Under the pieces are notes generated by a model that worked only from the letters and a program-made list of their open reading frames with translations, was not told the origin of the DNA and did not search any database. Position numbers and translations under genes: made by a program. Positions 19,301 through 26,990 of a stretch of 64,000 nt of DNA are shown piece by piece (position 1 is the stretch's first letter; each line of letters begins with the position of its first letter). Source of the DNA: Pedobacter terrae. Lineage in GTDB: Bacteria > Bacteroidota > Bacteroidia > Sphingobacteriales > Sphingobacteriaceae. The stretch spans positions 310,001 through 374,000 of the forward strand of contig NZ_FNCH01000002.1 of NCBI RefSeq assembly GCF_900100705.1, given 5' to 3'.

Positions 19301-19513
19301 TACTTCAACAGTATATTCTCCGGTATATCCGGGTATCAAGACTTTACCCGTGGTATCACTAAAAAGGATTTTATTAATTGATATAAATTTCAGCATCACG
19401 CCGTCAAGTGGTGCTTTTGTTTCTGCATTAAAAATCCGTACCCCAGCTGACTTATCTTGGGCAATTGTGTTTAATGAGATGAGGAAAGCAGTTAAAAATA
19501 AGATGTACTTCAT
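16325..19513 (-). CDS. SusC/RagA family TonB-linked outer membrane protein
   Basis: 1062 aa with a signal peptide (MKYILFLTAFLISLNTIAQ). A divergent carboxypeptidase-regulatory-like domain (about 25-100) precedes the TonB plug (ERSTGSFTTLDNKLLAQQV; RGLSSIQGPKAPLIILDN; NPNDVENITILKDASASSIW; RAGNGVVVITSKNG) and then the 22-strand barrel, ending in LRASF with a terminal Phe as expected. It forms the energised import channel with the SusD partner. The start lies one base after the upstream gene's stop, implying translational coupling with the TlpA-like protein. Confidence 0.96.
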   Translation of the reverse strand: MKYILFLTAFLISLNTIAQDKSAGVRIFNAETKAPLDGVMLKFISINKILFSDTTGKVLIPGYTGEYTVEVGQMGYEITLVKLSLPLKADLKIYLQPMVRLLDDVQVYTGYQTLPKERSTGSFTTLDNKLLAQQVGPNIISRLEAISSGLIVDRSTNGGGRLMIRGLSSIQGPKAPLIILDNFPYEGDINNINPNDVENITILKDASASSIWGARAGNGVVVITSKNGRFNAKVKIDANINTSFVQSPNLSRLKQISPTDYIDNEIFLFSKGFYQSQVNNAQQPALSPIVELLLKKEKGTVSSAAAQAEIERLKSLDVRDQYQQYFYTAGLNNQASVNISGGQESFKWYSSVSVDDNRSVTDAVFRKLNSKMNMTYKPYKGLEVSTGFYYTNSNALTGKPDYGSISSVSGNLYPYAEFADADGNALAIPKDRRASYLSGLAGGLLGDWKYYPLTDYQHVKNQTKTGDLILDAALMQKLPFGFSVTLKYQYGNQERKNTLLNDEQSYFARNLVNDFAQYANNAVTYKIPKGGILDNSLNSLQVHNIRGQLNYGLNTPSHVIAGFIGAETRESSLNGLTSRLYGFRDDIISAGVVDYTTAYPSLTSGNNSFITDRNGITATSTRFASVFSNLSYAYKSRYTFTLSGRRDASNLFGVNTNDKWNLLWSAGLLWDVSNELFFNKDLFSSLKIRATYGLTGNIDPTMTAVSTIVYVGNSTNTGLPYARFNTYSNPSLKWETSAMTNLGVDFSMLKDRLSGSLEYFHKKGKDLFGIASLDYSGGVGQSIIKNVAEMSGNGWEIQLNSINTEGRLIWKSSFNISGYRDKIDKYLLSNYQGSNFLGLAGGPSVSGIIGSPVYSIYGYRWGGLDPANGDPIGYLNGNASKDYNLITGQGTQLSDLVYYGSAVPRIFGGLGNAFKYGNLELNVQFSFKLDYFFRRNSIQYGNLNTTGQGHADYASRWKQPGDELNTDIPSQIYPTASARDNFYRGSEVLISKGDHIRLQYINLGYNPKIQSKVFRSLTVYATVSNLGLVWVANKQGLDPDYEIGLSGLIPSKTISIGLRASF

Positions 19514-19514
19514 A

Positions 19515-20768
19515 TTAGTTTGTTTTATCGGTTTTACTAACTACTAGCATTTCAAGTTCCTGATAATCCGCTTTCAGCGATAAACCATAGGGATTTAGCA
19601 GGGCATTCAATCCTGCCACATCCTTTACCTCTGAAAGTTCCAGATCAACTAAAAAAGTAATTTTAGTATCATTCAAAACCGGATTTTTAACAAAAGAACA
19701 GTCTTGAATATCATTTACCAGGATGGTTATAGATTGATTGATAAATCTCGACCCCTTATGAAATCCAAGATTAGTCGGTTGTCCCCCCTGTGTTTTCAGT
19801 TGACGAGTGGCTTTTGAGGGCGAATATTGTAACTTATATACAGGAGTATTAATTACTTTTACCGCTGCAGAGTATCCTGAATTTTCATTCAGGTAATTCA
19901 TCGTTAGCTTTTTTAATAAAGCCGATTTTCCACTTGACGCCCAAAAATCTACAGTCCAGAGGTCCTCTGGTTTTAAAGAAGGATTATTAAATCCATCTGT
20001 ATCCGCGAAATCAAGCTTAAACCGCTGATCAGAGAACGATGGGAATTCTGCCCTCGCCAGCACACTGTATAGCCATCGTAGCGGATGGTTGAAAATGATG
20101 ATTCCTGTATTTGGTCCATTAGAACGGATCATGGAGCTCGAAATACCTGGTATTCTACCTTTGATTAACAGGTTAAACGATTGCATTCCCTTAGGATTCT
20201 GATTCATCATCAAAACCGTATTTGGATAAATGTAATTCAAGGGTGTTAAACTTAAAGTTCCGGATAAGGTTGCCCTGATGTTTTCTTCAGATAGGGCATC
20301 ACCATCAGTGGTATTTCTCACTATTCCCTGTTTATCGATCCAAACCAGATGCGGAATTTTGTTGTGCAGAAATAGACCATTTAATTCCTTATCATCAACA
20401 ATTGAAGTAAAAGCGCTACCAAGAGGGTTTCTTTCAGAAGAATAAAAGGTAGAAACAAGCTTAGCACTTTCCGGTGTTACGTTCACGATATTAATTTCAC
20501 CTTTGAATAAACTGGAGAGCCTTTTTTGTTCTGGCATCTCTTTAATACACGGAATACAGAAAGTAGCCCAAAAATCGATAATCAGCAGCTGGCCTCTAAA
20601 CTGCTCCATGCTGCCCTGTACCACTTTACCATTAATCATAAAATTTCTGGGTGCAGTCCAGAAAGCATCTGGTACCCTATCGCCCACCTGCAAAGCCTTA
20701 ATTGGCTTTTGGGCATATAAAAAAAGAGAGAAAACAAGCATAAGGCCTGTTAGAAGAGTTGGTTTCAT
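19515..20768 (-). CDS. TlpA-like thioredoxin-domain protein with DUF3738-like C-terminus
   Basis: 417 aa with a signal peptide (to about residue 20). A thioredoxin fold follows (about 28-160) with the catalytic pair C71/C74 in WATFCIPCIKEMPE, the TlpA/ResA type that reduces disulfides in the periplasm. The rest (about 170-415) is unlike thioredoxin; its end, ITFLVDLELSEVKDVAGLN and YGLSLK, resembles DUF3738 sequences. It is first in the operon, coupled to susC by a 1-nt gap, with a strong palindrome in its leader. Coupling of a thiol oxidoreductase to SusCD suggests that the cargo or its proteins carry thiols or disulfides. Confidence 0.88.
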   Translation of the reverse strand: MKPTLLTGLMLVFSLFLYAQKPIKALQVGDRVPDAFWTAPRNFMINGKVVQGSMEQFRGQLLIIDFWATFCIPCIKEMPEQKRLSSLFKGEINIVNVTPESAKLVSTFYSSERNPLGSAFTSIVDDKELNGLFLHNKIPHLVWIDKQGIVRNTTDGDALSEENIRATLSGTLSLTPLNYIYPNTVLMMNQNPKGMQSFNLLIKGRIPGISSSMIRSNGPNTGIIIFNHPLRWLYSVLARAEFPSFSDQRFKLDFADTDGFNNPSLKPEDLWTVDFWASSGKSALLKKLTMNYLNENSGYSAAVKVINTPVYKLQYSPSKATRQLKTQGGQPTNLGFHKGSRFINQSITILVNDIQDCSFVKNPVLNDTKITFLVDLELSEVKDVAGLNALLNPYGLSLKADYQELEMLVVSKTDKTN

Positions 20769-20802
20769 AAAGTTGAGTTAATAGCTTAAATCGGAATGTT
20801 AA

Positions 20803-20836
20803 AAACTTTAGGCAGTTTTAAACTGCGCTAAAGTTT
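20803..20836 (-). promoter_or_regulatory. Near-perfect palindrome in the tlpA-susC-susD leader, possible attenuator
   Basis: Arms AAACTTTAG+GCAGTTT (20803-20818) and AAACTGC+CTAAAGTTT (20820-20826, 20828-20836) form 16 bp with one bulged base and a 1-nt centre as DNA. In the operon's direction the hairpin leads into GTTTTTAAC, like an intrinsic terminator, only 35 nt before the first ATG. It could be a premature terminator or a protein operator. Confidence 0.55.
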
Positions 20837-21083
20837 GCCGTTACCTGCTTTGCGGACCAGGTATTAGCGGCATTAATTAATGTGATACCAGCTTAAATTT
20901 TAGTAAAAAAATGCCACACCGAAATATTGCTAATGGTTTTGTATTGGTTAGTTGAAATATAAATAAGAAAGTCATGCAGCCAGGTTCTATATACAAGAAC
21001 CATTTTTTGTAAAACACAAGAAAGCATGACAACAATTTTGTTTGGTTTAGCCTCTACGGCATACAGCGATCAAGTAGCTACGC
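20837..21083. other. Gene-free region with hairpins upstream of the TlpA operon
   Basis: Together with the palindrome this makes a 315-bp gene-free stretch. GGTAT...ATACC encloses the palindrome CATTAATTAATG (near 20861-20890). GTCATGC (from about 20972) and GCATGAC (to about 21029) enclose GGTTCT/AGAACC, a nested stem that may terminate the minus-strand gene at 21084. No convincing ORF is present. Confidence 0.35.
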
Positions 21084-21374
21084 CTAATTCGTCACATGCA
21101 CCCTGCATTGATCAGCTTTATAAAAAACAAATGGGATGTTCCTGTCTCTAAAAATGCAACCTTTATTATCATGCCCCATTGTAAACCTATAGGTTGTATA
21201 GGGAAAAGAGAAATAATCAAAATCCCTTACGTCATCACGCTTATGATGCTTAAACTTCGTACCAGCAGTGTCTAAATTTTCATTTTGTTCTAAAGCATAC
21301 CACATAACCAATGGGCTGTACAACAAAGCCCAGCAAAAGAAAAAAAGCGGCAAATAAGCATTGTTGAATTTCAT
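21084..21374 (-). CDS. Hypothetical protein with an N-terminal membrane segment
   Basis: 96 aa. Residues 8-26 are strongly hydrophobic (LPLFFFCWALLYSPLVMWY) and the remainder is polar and rich in Asp, His, Tyr and Phe (HHKRDDVRDFDYFSFPYTTY). It looks like a membrane-anchored or exported small protein. I do not recognise a family. It lies alone between gene-free, hairpin-rich stretches. Composition and length favour a real gene but leave doubt. Confidence 0.45.
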   Translation of the reverse strand: MKFNNAYLPLFFFCWALLYSPLVMWYALEQNENLDTAGTKFKHHKRDDVRDFDYFSFPYTTYRFTMGHDNKGCIFRDRNIPFVFYKADQCRVHVTN

Positions 21375-21512
21375 TGTTTGATTAATATGATTGGTGAATT
21401 GAACCGTAAAAATTAGGCTTATTGAAAAGTCGATTTAAAGGATAAAGCATGCATTGGCGAAAAATTTAGACATAGCAATCCCATTGCAGCATAAGCCACT
21501 TATTTTTTAGCT

Positions 21513-21615
21513 GATATTCCATTAGAATATCAATAATCGCTGCAAAGAAGAATAAGGCAGGCCATTATCATTAAGAACCTCAATATCATTAACCTTTAAG
21601 GCCAGCCTGCCTTAT
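21513..21615. repeat. Two hairpins in the gene-free region
   Basis: TGATATTC and GAATATCA form an 8-bp hairpin (about 21513-21533). ATAAGGCAGGC (21552-21562) and GCCTGCCTTAT (21605-21615) form a perfect 11-bp stem around 42 nt. No ORF explains them. Confidence 0.5.
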
Positions 21616-21803
21616 CAAAAAATTATTCGGGATTTTTGGGTTTTAGGGCATAAAGCCGGTCGAACGGACAACTTAACAGAGACTGGTGTAGAAATATTTG
21701 AAAATGGCAAACAATTAAAATAGCATATTGGTGCATACTTACTTCTGTAAGTAATACCTCATTCATCCAATTTACGATTTGCTTGCCCATAACCATATGT
21801 TAT

Positions 21804-21999
21804 GAGTCTTGCCGGAGAGAAGAAAAGTGGGCTTCCCAAACCATAACCTCATAATGTTTCTCACGCCTTACGTTGAAATGGAATTACAGCAGAAGCCCAC
21901 TCTTATTTTGGAAAGCTAAAGATAGCAATTCCGCTATAAGAAATGGGATAAAATCTGCTGTCTTGCTCCAACGGCGTGAGATTTGAGGTTGCAAGACTC
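21804..21999. repeat. Nested inverted-repeat element (MITE-like or structured RNA)
   Basis: Four exact stems nest inside one another: 21804-21812/21991-21999 (9 bp), 21845-21851/21984-21990 (7 bp), 21859-21867/21973-21981 (9 bp) and 21886-21893/21954-21961 (8 bp), with a small apical hairpin at 21922-21937. A fifth exact 10-bp pair (21826-21835/21892-21901) crosses them, so it would be a pseudoknot or an alternative fold. No coding frame fits. A T-rich tract follows at 22001-22031. This is either a non-coding RNA gene or a palindromic mobile-element relic. Confidence 0.6.
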
Positions 22000-22134
22000 T
22001 TAATTTTACCTTTACTGGTTTTATTTTTTTATTACGTAAATGTAAACAAAAAAAAGACAAATGTCAAGTAATTGCATGACGATTTTAAATAAAATATAAA
22101 AGACATTGCCAATTGTATTTTTATTAGCAATGAA

Positions 22135-22392
22135 ATGATCAGTGAGAAAGAAAAAATAATTCTGAAAAGCTTTGGTGAGCATTTAAAATTCTTAAAAGAG
22201 AAACAGGAACTTTCTTATCGTGAATTTTATAAAAGAAGCGGTGTTAATACAGGCGATATCATTAAATATGAAAATGGAGAAACCAGTCCAAATTTTATTA
22301 CCATATTGAGATTGTCCATCGGTTTAAAAATCCATCCAACCGAACTTCTAGATTTCGACTATGGAATAGACTTTAGCGCTGGACTGGAATAG
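22135..22392 (+). CDS. Small XRE-family helix-turn-helix regulator
   Basis: 85 aa, essentially one Xre/Cro-type DNA-binding domain: FGEHLKFLKEKQELSYREFYKRSGV, then IIKYENGETSPNFITILRLSIGL, then HPTELLDF. These are the five helices of the fold. No sensor domain is attached. A nearby target is suggested by the adjacent palindrome-rich region but is not shown. The start at ATG 22135 leaves four residues before the first helix. It is monocistronic as far as can be seen. Confidence 0.85.
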   Translation: MISEKEKIILKSFGEHLKFLKEKQELSYREFYKRSGVNTGDIIKYENGETSPNFITILRLSIGLKIHPTELLDFDYGIDFSAGLE

Positions 22393-22464
22393 TATTAGTC
22401 TTCCTTTTTAATATAGCTTCATTTACCAATTCATAGGTTATTCAAATTGAATGCTGCAAATAAC

Positions 22465-22578
22465 ATGCGCCGACCATCTTATCATCAGGCTAAGGAAGAA
22501 CTTAAATTCCAGGTCAGATCATACTTTGAAATAATTAATTCAGTTTTCAGTAGCGTTTTGGAATCCATCTGCGTATAA
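22465..22578 (+). CDS. Possible 37-aa small ORF
   Basis: An ATG-initiated frame encoding MRRPSYHQAKEELKFQVRSY and ending VFSSVLESICV, 18 bp before the lipoprotein gene. It is amphipathic and without a recognised family. It may be a real small protein or the tail of a decayed gene. Confidence 0.2.
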   Translation: MRRPSYHQAKEELKFQVRSYFEIINSVFSSVLESICV

Positions 22579-22596
22579 GCTATAAATTAAAGCTTT

Positions 22597-22983
22597 ATGA
22601 GAAAAATATTACTCCTTTTGGCACTTGTAGGCATTATCAATGGATCCTGCAAAAAATCAGATGACAGACCTGGCGAAGTTTACGGCGAATGGAAATTGAC
22701 CGAAACCTTAGCTGATATTGGTAATGGACAGGGTAAATACAAAAAAGTTACTGGCGAAGCCAAATATCTTAAGGTAGAAAGATCAGGAGATCAAGTTGGC
22801 AGATTTACAGGGAATGCTATGCCAAATTTACTTTCATTTAAAATTTTGGACAGTGTAAGAATGGAGGTTTACAGTAGCAACTACCAAATGCCAGCCATTT
22901 TCAGATACCAGGTTTCAGCAAAATCGCTGGAACTTAATCCACCTTGTATTGAGGGTTGTGGGTATAGGTTTGTAAGGAAATAA
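22597..22983 (+). CDS. Small lipocalin-like lipoprotein
   Basis: 128 aa with a lipoprotein signal whose lipobox is INGSCKKSDD, so lipidated at Cys17. The mature part begins VYGEWKLTETLADIGNGQGK and continues as short beta strands, ending GCGYRFVRK. This is the pattern of the small Bacteroidota lipocalin-like proteins with an N-terminal GxW. The ligand is unknown. It precedes a REP-like repeat block, so it is probably the end of its transcription unit. Confidence 0.7.
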   Translation: MRKILLLLALVGIINGSCKKSDDRPGEVYGEWKLTETLADIGNGQGKYKKVTGEAKYLKVERSGDQVGRFTGNAMPNLLSFKILDSVRMEVYSSNYQMPAIFRYQVSAKSLELNPPCIEGCGYRFVRK

Positions 22984-22989
22984 TAAATT

Positions 22990-23270
22990 GAGGTCAAGGT
23001 TTAAGAAAGTATAAAAATACACATTGTCAGTCTGAGCCTGTCGAAGACCTTTCCTAATCGAAACAAAAAACAACAGTTGCCATTCTACGTGCTACCATTG
23101 CTTGATATCTTAGAAAGGTCTTCATTATAAGAAGGAACGACGAAGCTATCTTTCTTGCAGGCGATCTTTGCGGTAAAAGCCTTCTCACAATGACGTTTTT
23201 TTTGCCAAAATCATTGCTCAAAATCACGAACCTTCTCTGATCCGATAGCGATCAGATCAGCAGAATGGTT
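22990..23270. repeat. REP-like intergenic repeats downstream of the ebo cluster
   Basis: It contains GTCAGTCTGAGCCTGTCGAAG, a very common Bacteroidota intergenic word. An 11-bp inverted repeat GAAGACCTTTC/GAAAGGTCTTC is present, as are GGAACGACGAAGC and TCTGATC...GATCAGA. The word ATCCGATAGCGATCAGATCAG is nearly shared with the block at 30.3-30.5 kb. No gene is present. Confidence 0.6.
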
Positions 23271-23276
23271 ATCTTT

Positions 23277-24626
23277 TTAAACAGTTAAACTATCCCAAAT
23301 CACCTGATAAACATCAGGCGCCCGCAAAGCTTTATCTATTACTTTTGAAGTAACCAGAACAGGTTTATATTCATCAGCTGTATTAACGCCACCATGCGAT
23401 CCTTTAACCAGCGTAGCATCAAGCGGAATCACATCCATCACATAACGAAAGCCAGCCTTTTTTCTTAAAAGTTTATACCCAGCCCTCAGTTTAGAGGTCA
23501 TAAACATTTCTACTGGATCATAACCAGGTTTTTTATGGATATCAACTACCCTCGCATAATCTGGCGCCTTAGCATCATCCAACCAAAAATAATAAGTAAA
23601 CCAACTGTTTTCTTTTGCAACTAATACGAAATCGCCTGAACGTTTATGGTTAATGTGGTGTTGCTCCTGTTCTGCTTTATCGAGTATCAAATCAATTCCC
23701 TGAACAGTATTTAATAATGCTTTTACCTGTTCAGTTACACTTTTATCGTTAATATATACATGTGCAACCTGATGATCGGCCACCACAAATGCTTTAGAGG
23801 CACCCGGATCAAGCAACTCTAATCCTCTTTCTTCGCGGATCTGAAGCAAGCCGTTCTCCCTAAACAAACGGTTAAGGTGGATAGGGTTATTAACCGGTGC
23901 AATACCATATTCAGAAAGCAAGATGATGCGCGCACCCCTACTTTCGTAAAAGCGTACCAATTCTTCTACTACCTGATCAATTTCTTTCAATTCTGTACTG
24001 ATTTTATCCAGTTCAGGACCAAACTTCTGCAAACAATAATCTAAATGGGGCAAATAAATTAAGCTAAGCGTTGGATTATGGAGCTTCTCGGTTTCCATTG
24101 AGGCATCTGCAATCCATCTTGTCGATTTAATATTTGCACCCGGTCCCCAGAACTGAAATAAGGGAAACTGACCCAGTTTAGCCTGTAAATGGTCGCGCAG
24201 TTCGGCTGGCTGCGAATAGCAGTCTGGTAATTTACGGCCATCAGCCAGGTAATTTGGACGTGGCGTTACTGAAAAATCGGCTGTAGAATACATATTATAC
24301 CACCAAAACATATTGGCACAGGTAAAATTGGGATCTTCCTTTTTAGCCTGATCCCATATTTTTTCAGCATTTACCAGGTGGTTAGATTGCTTCCAGAATT
24401 TAATTTCCGCATCCTCATGGTCATACCAGCCATTACCCACAATGCCGTTTTCTGAAGGATATTTACCCGTTAGATAACTGGATTGCACAGCCGTTGTAAC
24501 TGCTGGCAACAAAGGTTCTATGGTTGTGAGATGGTTCTCAGTTATATATTTCTGGAGAAAAGGCGTATGCACTCCAATTACGGAAGCAGATAGCGCTACG
24601 ATATCGATAACAACGGTTTTGTGCAT
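23277..24626 (-). CDS. eboF: EboF-like alkaline phosphatase superfamily protein (nucleotide pyrophosphatase/phosphodiesterase type)
   Basis: 449 aa of the type I phosphodiesterase / nucleotide pyrophosphatase fold. The N-terminal IVALSASVIGVHTPFLQKY and PAVTTAVQSSYLTGKYPSENG (metal ligand and nucleophile Thr), LIYLPHLDYCLQKFG, ILLSEYGIAPV and the C-terminal GSHGGVN match the family's metal-binding pattern. There is no signal peptide. It is the last gene of the ebo operon, 6 bp after eboE. In ebo clusters this protein helps move or process a metabolite, but its substrate is not known. Confidence 0.88.
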   Translation of the reverse strand: MHKTVVIDIVALSASVIGVHTPFLQKYITENHLTTIEPLLPAVTTAVQSSYLTGKYPSENGIVGNGWYDHEDAEIKFWKQSNHLVNAEKIWDQAKKEDPNFTCANMFWWYNMYSTADFSVTPRPNYLADGRKLPDCYSQPAELRDHLQAKLGQFPLFQFWGPGANIKSTRWIADASMETEKLHNPTLSLIYLPHLDYCLQKFGPELDKISTELKEIDQVVEELVRFYESRGARIILLSEYGIAPVNNPIHLNRLFRENGLLQIREERGLELLDPGASKAFVVADHQVAHVYINDKSVTEQVKALLNTVQGIDLILDKAEQEQHHINHKRSGDFVLVAKENSWFTYYFWLDDAKAPDYARVVDIHKKPGYDPVEMFMTSKLRAGYKLLRKKAGFRYVMDVIPLDATLVKGSHGGVNTADEYKPVLVTSKVIDKALRAPDVYQVIWDSLTV

Positions 24627-24632
24627 ATTCTT

Positions 24633-25799
24633 TTATAATAAATTTTTAACCCAGGCCAGTTCCCTGATGATAGAATCGTTTAAAGGTGCTTTTAAAGCAG
24701 TGGGCAACACCTCCCAGGTGTAGGTTTCTACTTCTAAATGCGCAGTGAAAGGATTATTTTTTTGCACGTTTAGTACTTCCATTATATCCGATTGTGTAGA
24801 CTGGATCAAACCCATATCTTCTACAAAAATAGGCACATGAAAATGAGCTCTCCATTCCTCTACCGCCATATTATCGCCTTCTGCCAGTGCTTCTTTCAGA
24901 TCAGGATAACGGATTAAACTACCATCATTTTTTCTGGCAATTACCTGATGAAGATAAGTTGGTTCATCAAAGCGACTCAATTGATCCAGTACTACATTTC
25001 TTTCAGAAACGGATACTGGCAATTTTGCTTTTAATGCGGCACTAATCTGGATTTTTCCAATTTTGATGCCTTTTTCCTGCAATTCGTTAATGATGGCTGT
25101 ATGTGGTTCATAACCAATGGCGAAATGACAAACATCATAACATAAACGGATATGGTTTTTGATCAGGTTTTCATCCTTTCCGGCAGCTAAAAGTACATTT
25201 TCATACCAGTCAATAAATTCTGGACCAGATTCAAGAAAACCATCCGGTTCAGGTTCGATATCCAAATGGATCAGCTTACCACTTCGAACCTGTATCTGCT
25301 GTAAAGCTTCCGCTACCTTTATAATATTGGCCGTTGCACTGGTTGTAGCATCTATTCTGGCTTCAGTAGCTGTAAACCAGGGCTTATAACTTAATGGAGA
25401 GGTTGAAATGCCACCATCCAGGTCATCAGGCAATAATTGTGAAAGGATTTCGGCCAAACGCAATGTATATTCAACGCGTTCTACCGTTGTCCAATCGGGT
25501 GCATGTACCTGATCTTTCACTCTGGTATGGTGAAAACCGCCATAAGGAAACCCATTCATGGTAAAAACATAGCCACCTTCCTGTGTAAGCCACTGTTTAA
25601 AAGTTTCCATATGATTTTCCTGCAACAGTTCGATGCTGGCCAGATTGGAAAGCCGCAAGCCAATTCCCATTGGCGCATCTGGTGATAATTGTGCTTTCAA
25701 TATCGGAAAACTAGACTTTAAGACGGCAAAATGTGCCATCCAGTTTTCGCCCGCATAAATATTGGTACAGAAGGTTAAATGTCCGGAAATTAATTTCAT
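24633..25799 (-). CDS. eboE: EboE-like TIM-barrel protein (xylose-isomerase-like)
   Basis: 388 aa with the sugar-phosphate isomerase/epimerase TIM-barrel layout. Metal-ligand type positions appear in MNGFPYGGFH, HLDIEPEPDGFLES, RLCYDVCHFAIGYEP, KIQISAALK and HFHVPIF. The family name in ebo clusters is metabolite traffic protein EboE. It lies 3 bp from eboD and 6 bp from eboF, so it is tightly operonic. The reaction is not established. Assignment rests on both fold motifs and gene order. Confidence 0.88.
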   Translation of the reverse strand: MKLISGHLTFCTNIYAGENWMAHFAVLKSSFPILKAQLSPDAPMGIGLRLSNLASIELLQENHMETFKQWLTQEGGYVFTMNGFPYGGFHHTRVKDQVHAPDWTTVERVEYTLRLAEILSQLLPDDLDGGISTSPLSYKPWFTATEARIDATTSATANIIKVAEALQQIQVRSGKLIHLDIEPEPDGFLESGPEFIDWYENVLLAAGKDENLIKNHIRLCYDVCHFAIGYEPHTAIINELQEKGIKIGKIQISAALKAKLPVSVSERNVVLDQLSRFDEPTYLHQVIARKNDGSLIRYPDLKEALAEGDNMAVEEWRAHFHVPIFVEDMGLIQSTQSDIMEVLNVQKNNPFTAHLEVETYTWEVLPTALKAPLNDSIIRELAWVKNLL

Positions 25800-25802
25800 A
25801 GC

Positions 25803-26966
25803 TTAATGTTGAATAACAGTCGTCTGTTTATTTAAAATTTCTGCGGCTTGTTTTAAGATGTCGGCATCAATTTCATGAACTTCCTCACCACTTCCTAAAC
25901 CGGTAAGCAAGGTAATGGTAAGCTGGCCGCCAAGATGCTCGCGGAATTCTTCCAGTCCATCCAAAATGTGACTATTGCCTTCCGTAACCTGCAACAAAGG
26001 GTGCGTGAGTTCAAAGCCAAGCTGCTGGATGAGCGTGATTACCCTTTGTGCATCTTCGGCACTTATTCTGCCAGATAAATTGGAATATACAGTATCTAAG
26101 GCAATGCCCATGGCAACAGCCTCGCCATGCCTCACTTCAAAATTCGTCAAATACTCTAATTTATGCGCGCTCCAATGGCCAAAATCCAATGGCCGTGCAG
26201 AACCGTTCTCAAAAGGATCGGCACTGCGAATATGCTCCATATGAAGTTTTGCACATTTCCATATCTGATAATTCATGGCTGTGGTATCGCGATTTGCAAG
26301 CGCAGTAGCATTCGCTTCCAGCCACTCAAAAAATTCAGCATCTTTAATCAGCGCTACTTTAATTGCTTCAGCAATACCTGAACGCCAATCGCGATCGGAT
26401 AAAGTACTTAAAAATACCTCATCGTTAAACACAGCAACAGGAGGCGAAAAAGTGCCCAAAAAGTTCTTTTTATTAAAATAATTAATCCCGTTTTTAACAC
26501 CAACGCCAGAATCGTTCTGCGAAAGTACAGTGCTTGGAATCCTGATGTGTTTAATACCGCGGTGTGCAACCGTAGCCGCATACCCTACCATATCAAGTAC
26601 TGCCCCGCCGCCAATTGCAGCCACAAATGAATGTCTGTCTATACCATAATTATTAATGGCTTCCAATACCTGATCAAAATATTTCGTATCGTTTTTTACC
26701 TGTTCACCTCCTGGGATCACGAGAATGTCCTGAACCAGCTGCGTTTTATTGTGCTTTGAAAAATAGGCTTTAATTTCTGCAATGAGTCCTTTGTGTGCGT
26801 TGACTACGCCCTCATCAATTACAAATAAGATTTTCTTTACGGCAGCAGCCGGATTTAGATTAACCAAAAAACTGTCTAATAACTCGTTTTCAGGCAAAAA
26901 AAGCGATGAAGTAAAAAAAACATTATAGTGATATTGTACCGTAAAGGATTGATGTAAATGTTCCAT
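25803..26966 (-). CDS. eboD: EboD-like sedoheptulose-7-phosphate cyclase / 3-dehydroquinate synthase family protein
   Basis: 387 aa, an AroB-fold cyclase: FVAAIGGGAVLDMVGYAATVAHRG (NAD-binding), RIPSTVLSQNDSGVGVKNGIN, the DFGHWSAHKLEY metal-ligand stretch and RHGEAVAMGIALD. It belongs with EboD and the 2-epi-5-epi-valiolone synthase-like group rather than housekeeping AroB, given its neighbours. The probable substrate is a phosphorylated ketose cyclised to a cyclitol-type product. It sits between eboC (24 bp away) and eboE. Confidence 0.9.
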   Translation of the reverse strand: MEHLHQSFTVQYHYNVFFTSSLFLPENELLDSFLVNLNPAAAVKKILFVIDEGVVNAHKGLIAEIKAYFSKHNKTQLVQDILVIPGGEQVKNDTKYFDQVLEAINNYGIDRHSFVAAIGGGAVLDMVGYAATVAHRGIKHIRIPSTVLSQNDSGVGVKNGINYFNKKNFLGTFSPPVAVFNDEVFLSTLSDRDWRSGIAEAIKVALIKDAEFFEWLEANATALANRDTTAMNYQIWKCAKLHMEHIRSADPFENGSARPLDFGHWSAHKLEYLTNFEVRHGEAVAMGIALDTVYSNLSGRISAEDAQRVITLIQQLGFELTHPLLQVTEGNSHILDGLEEFREHLGGQLTITLLTGLGSGEEVHEIDADILKQAAEILNKQTTVIQH

Positions 26967-26990
26967 AACAATTGCTAAGGTGTGTGAGGG

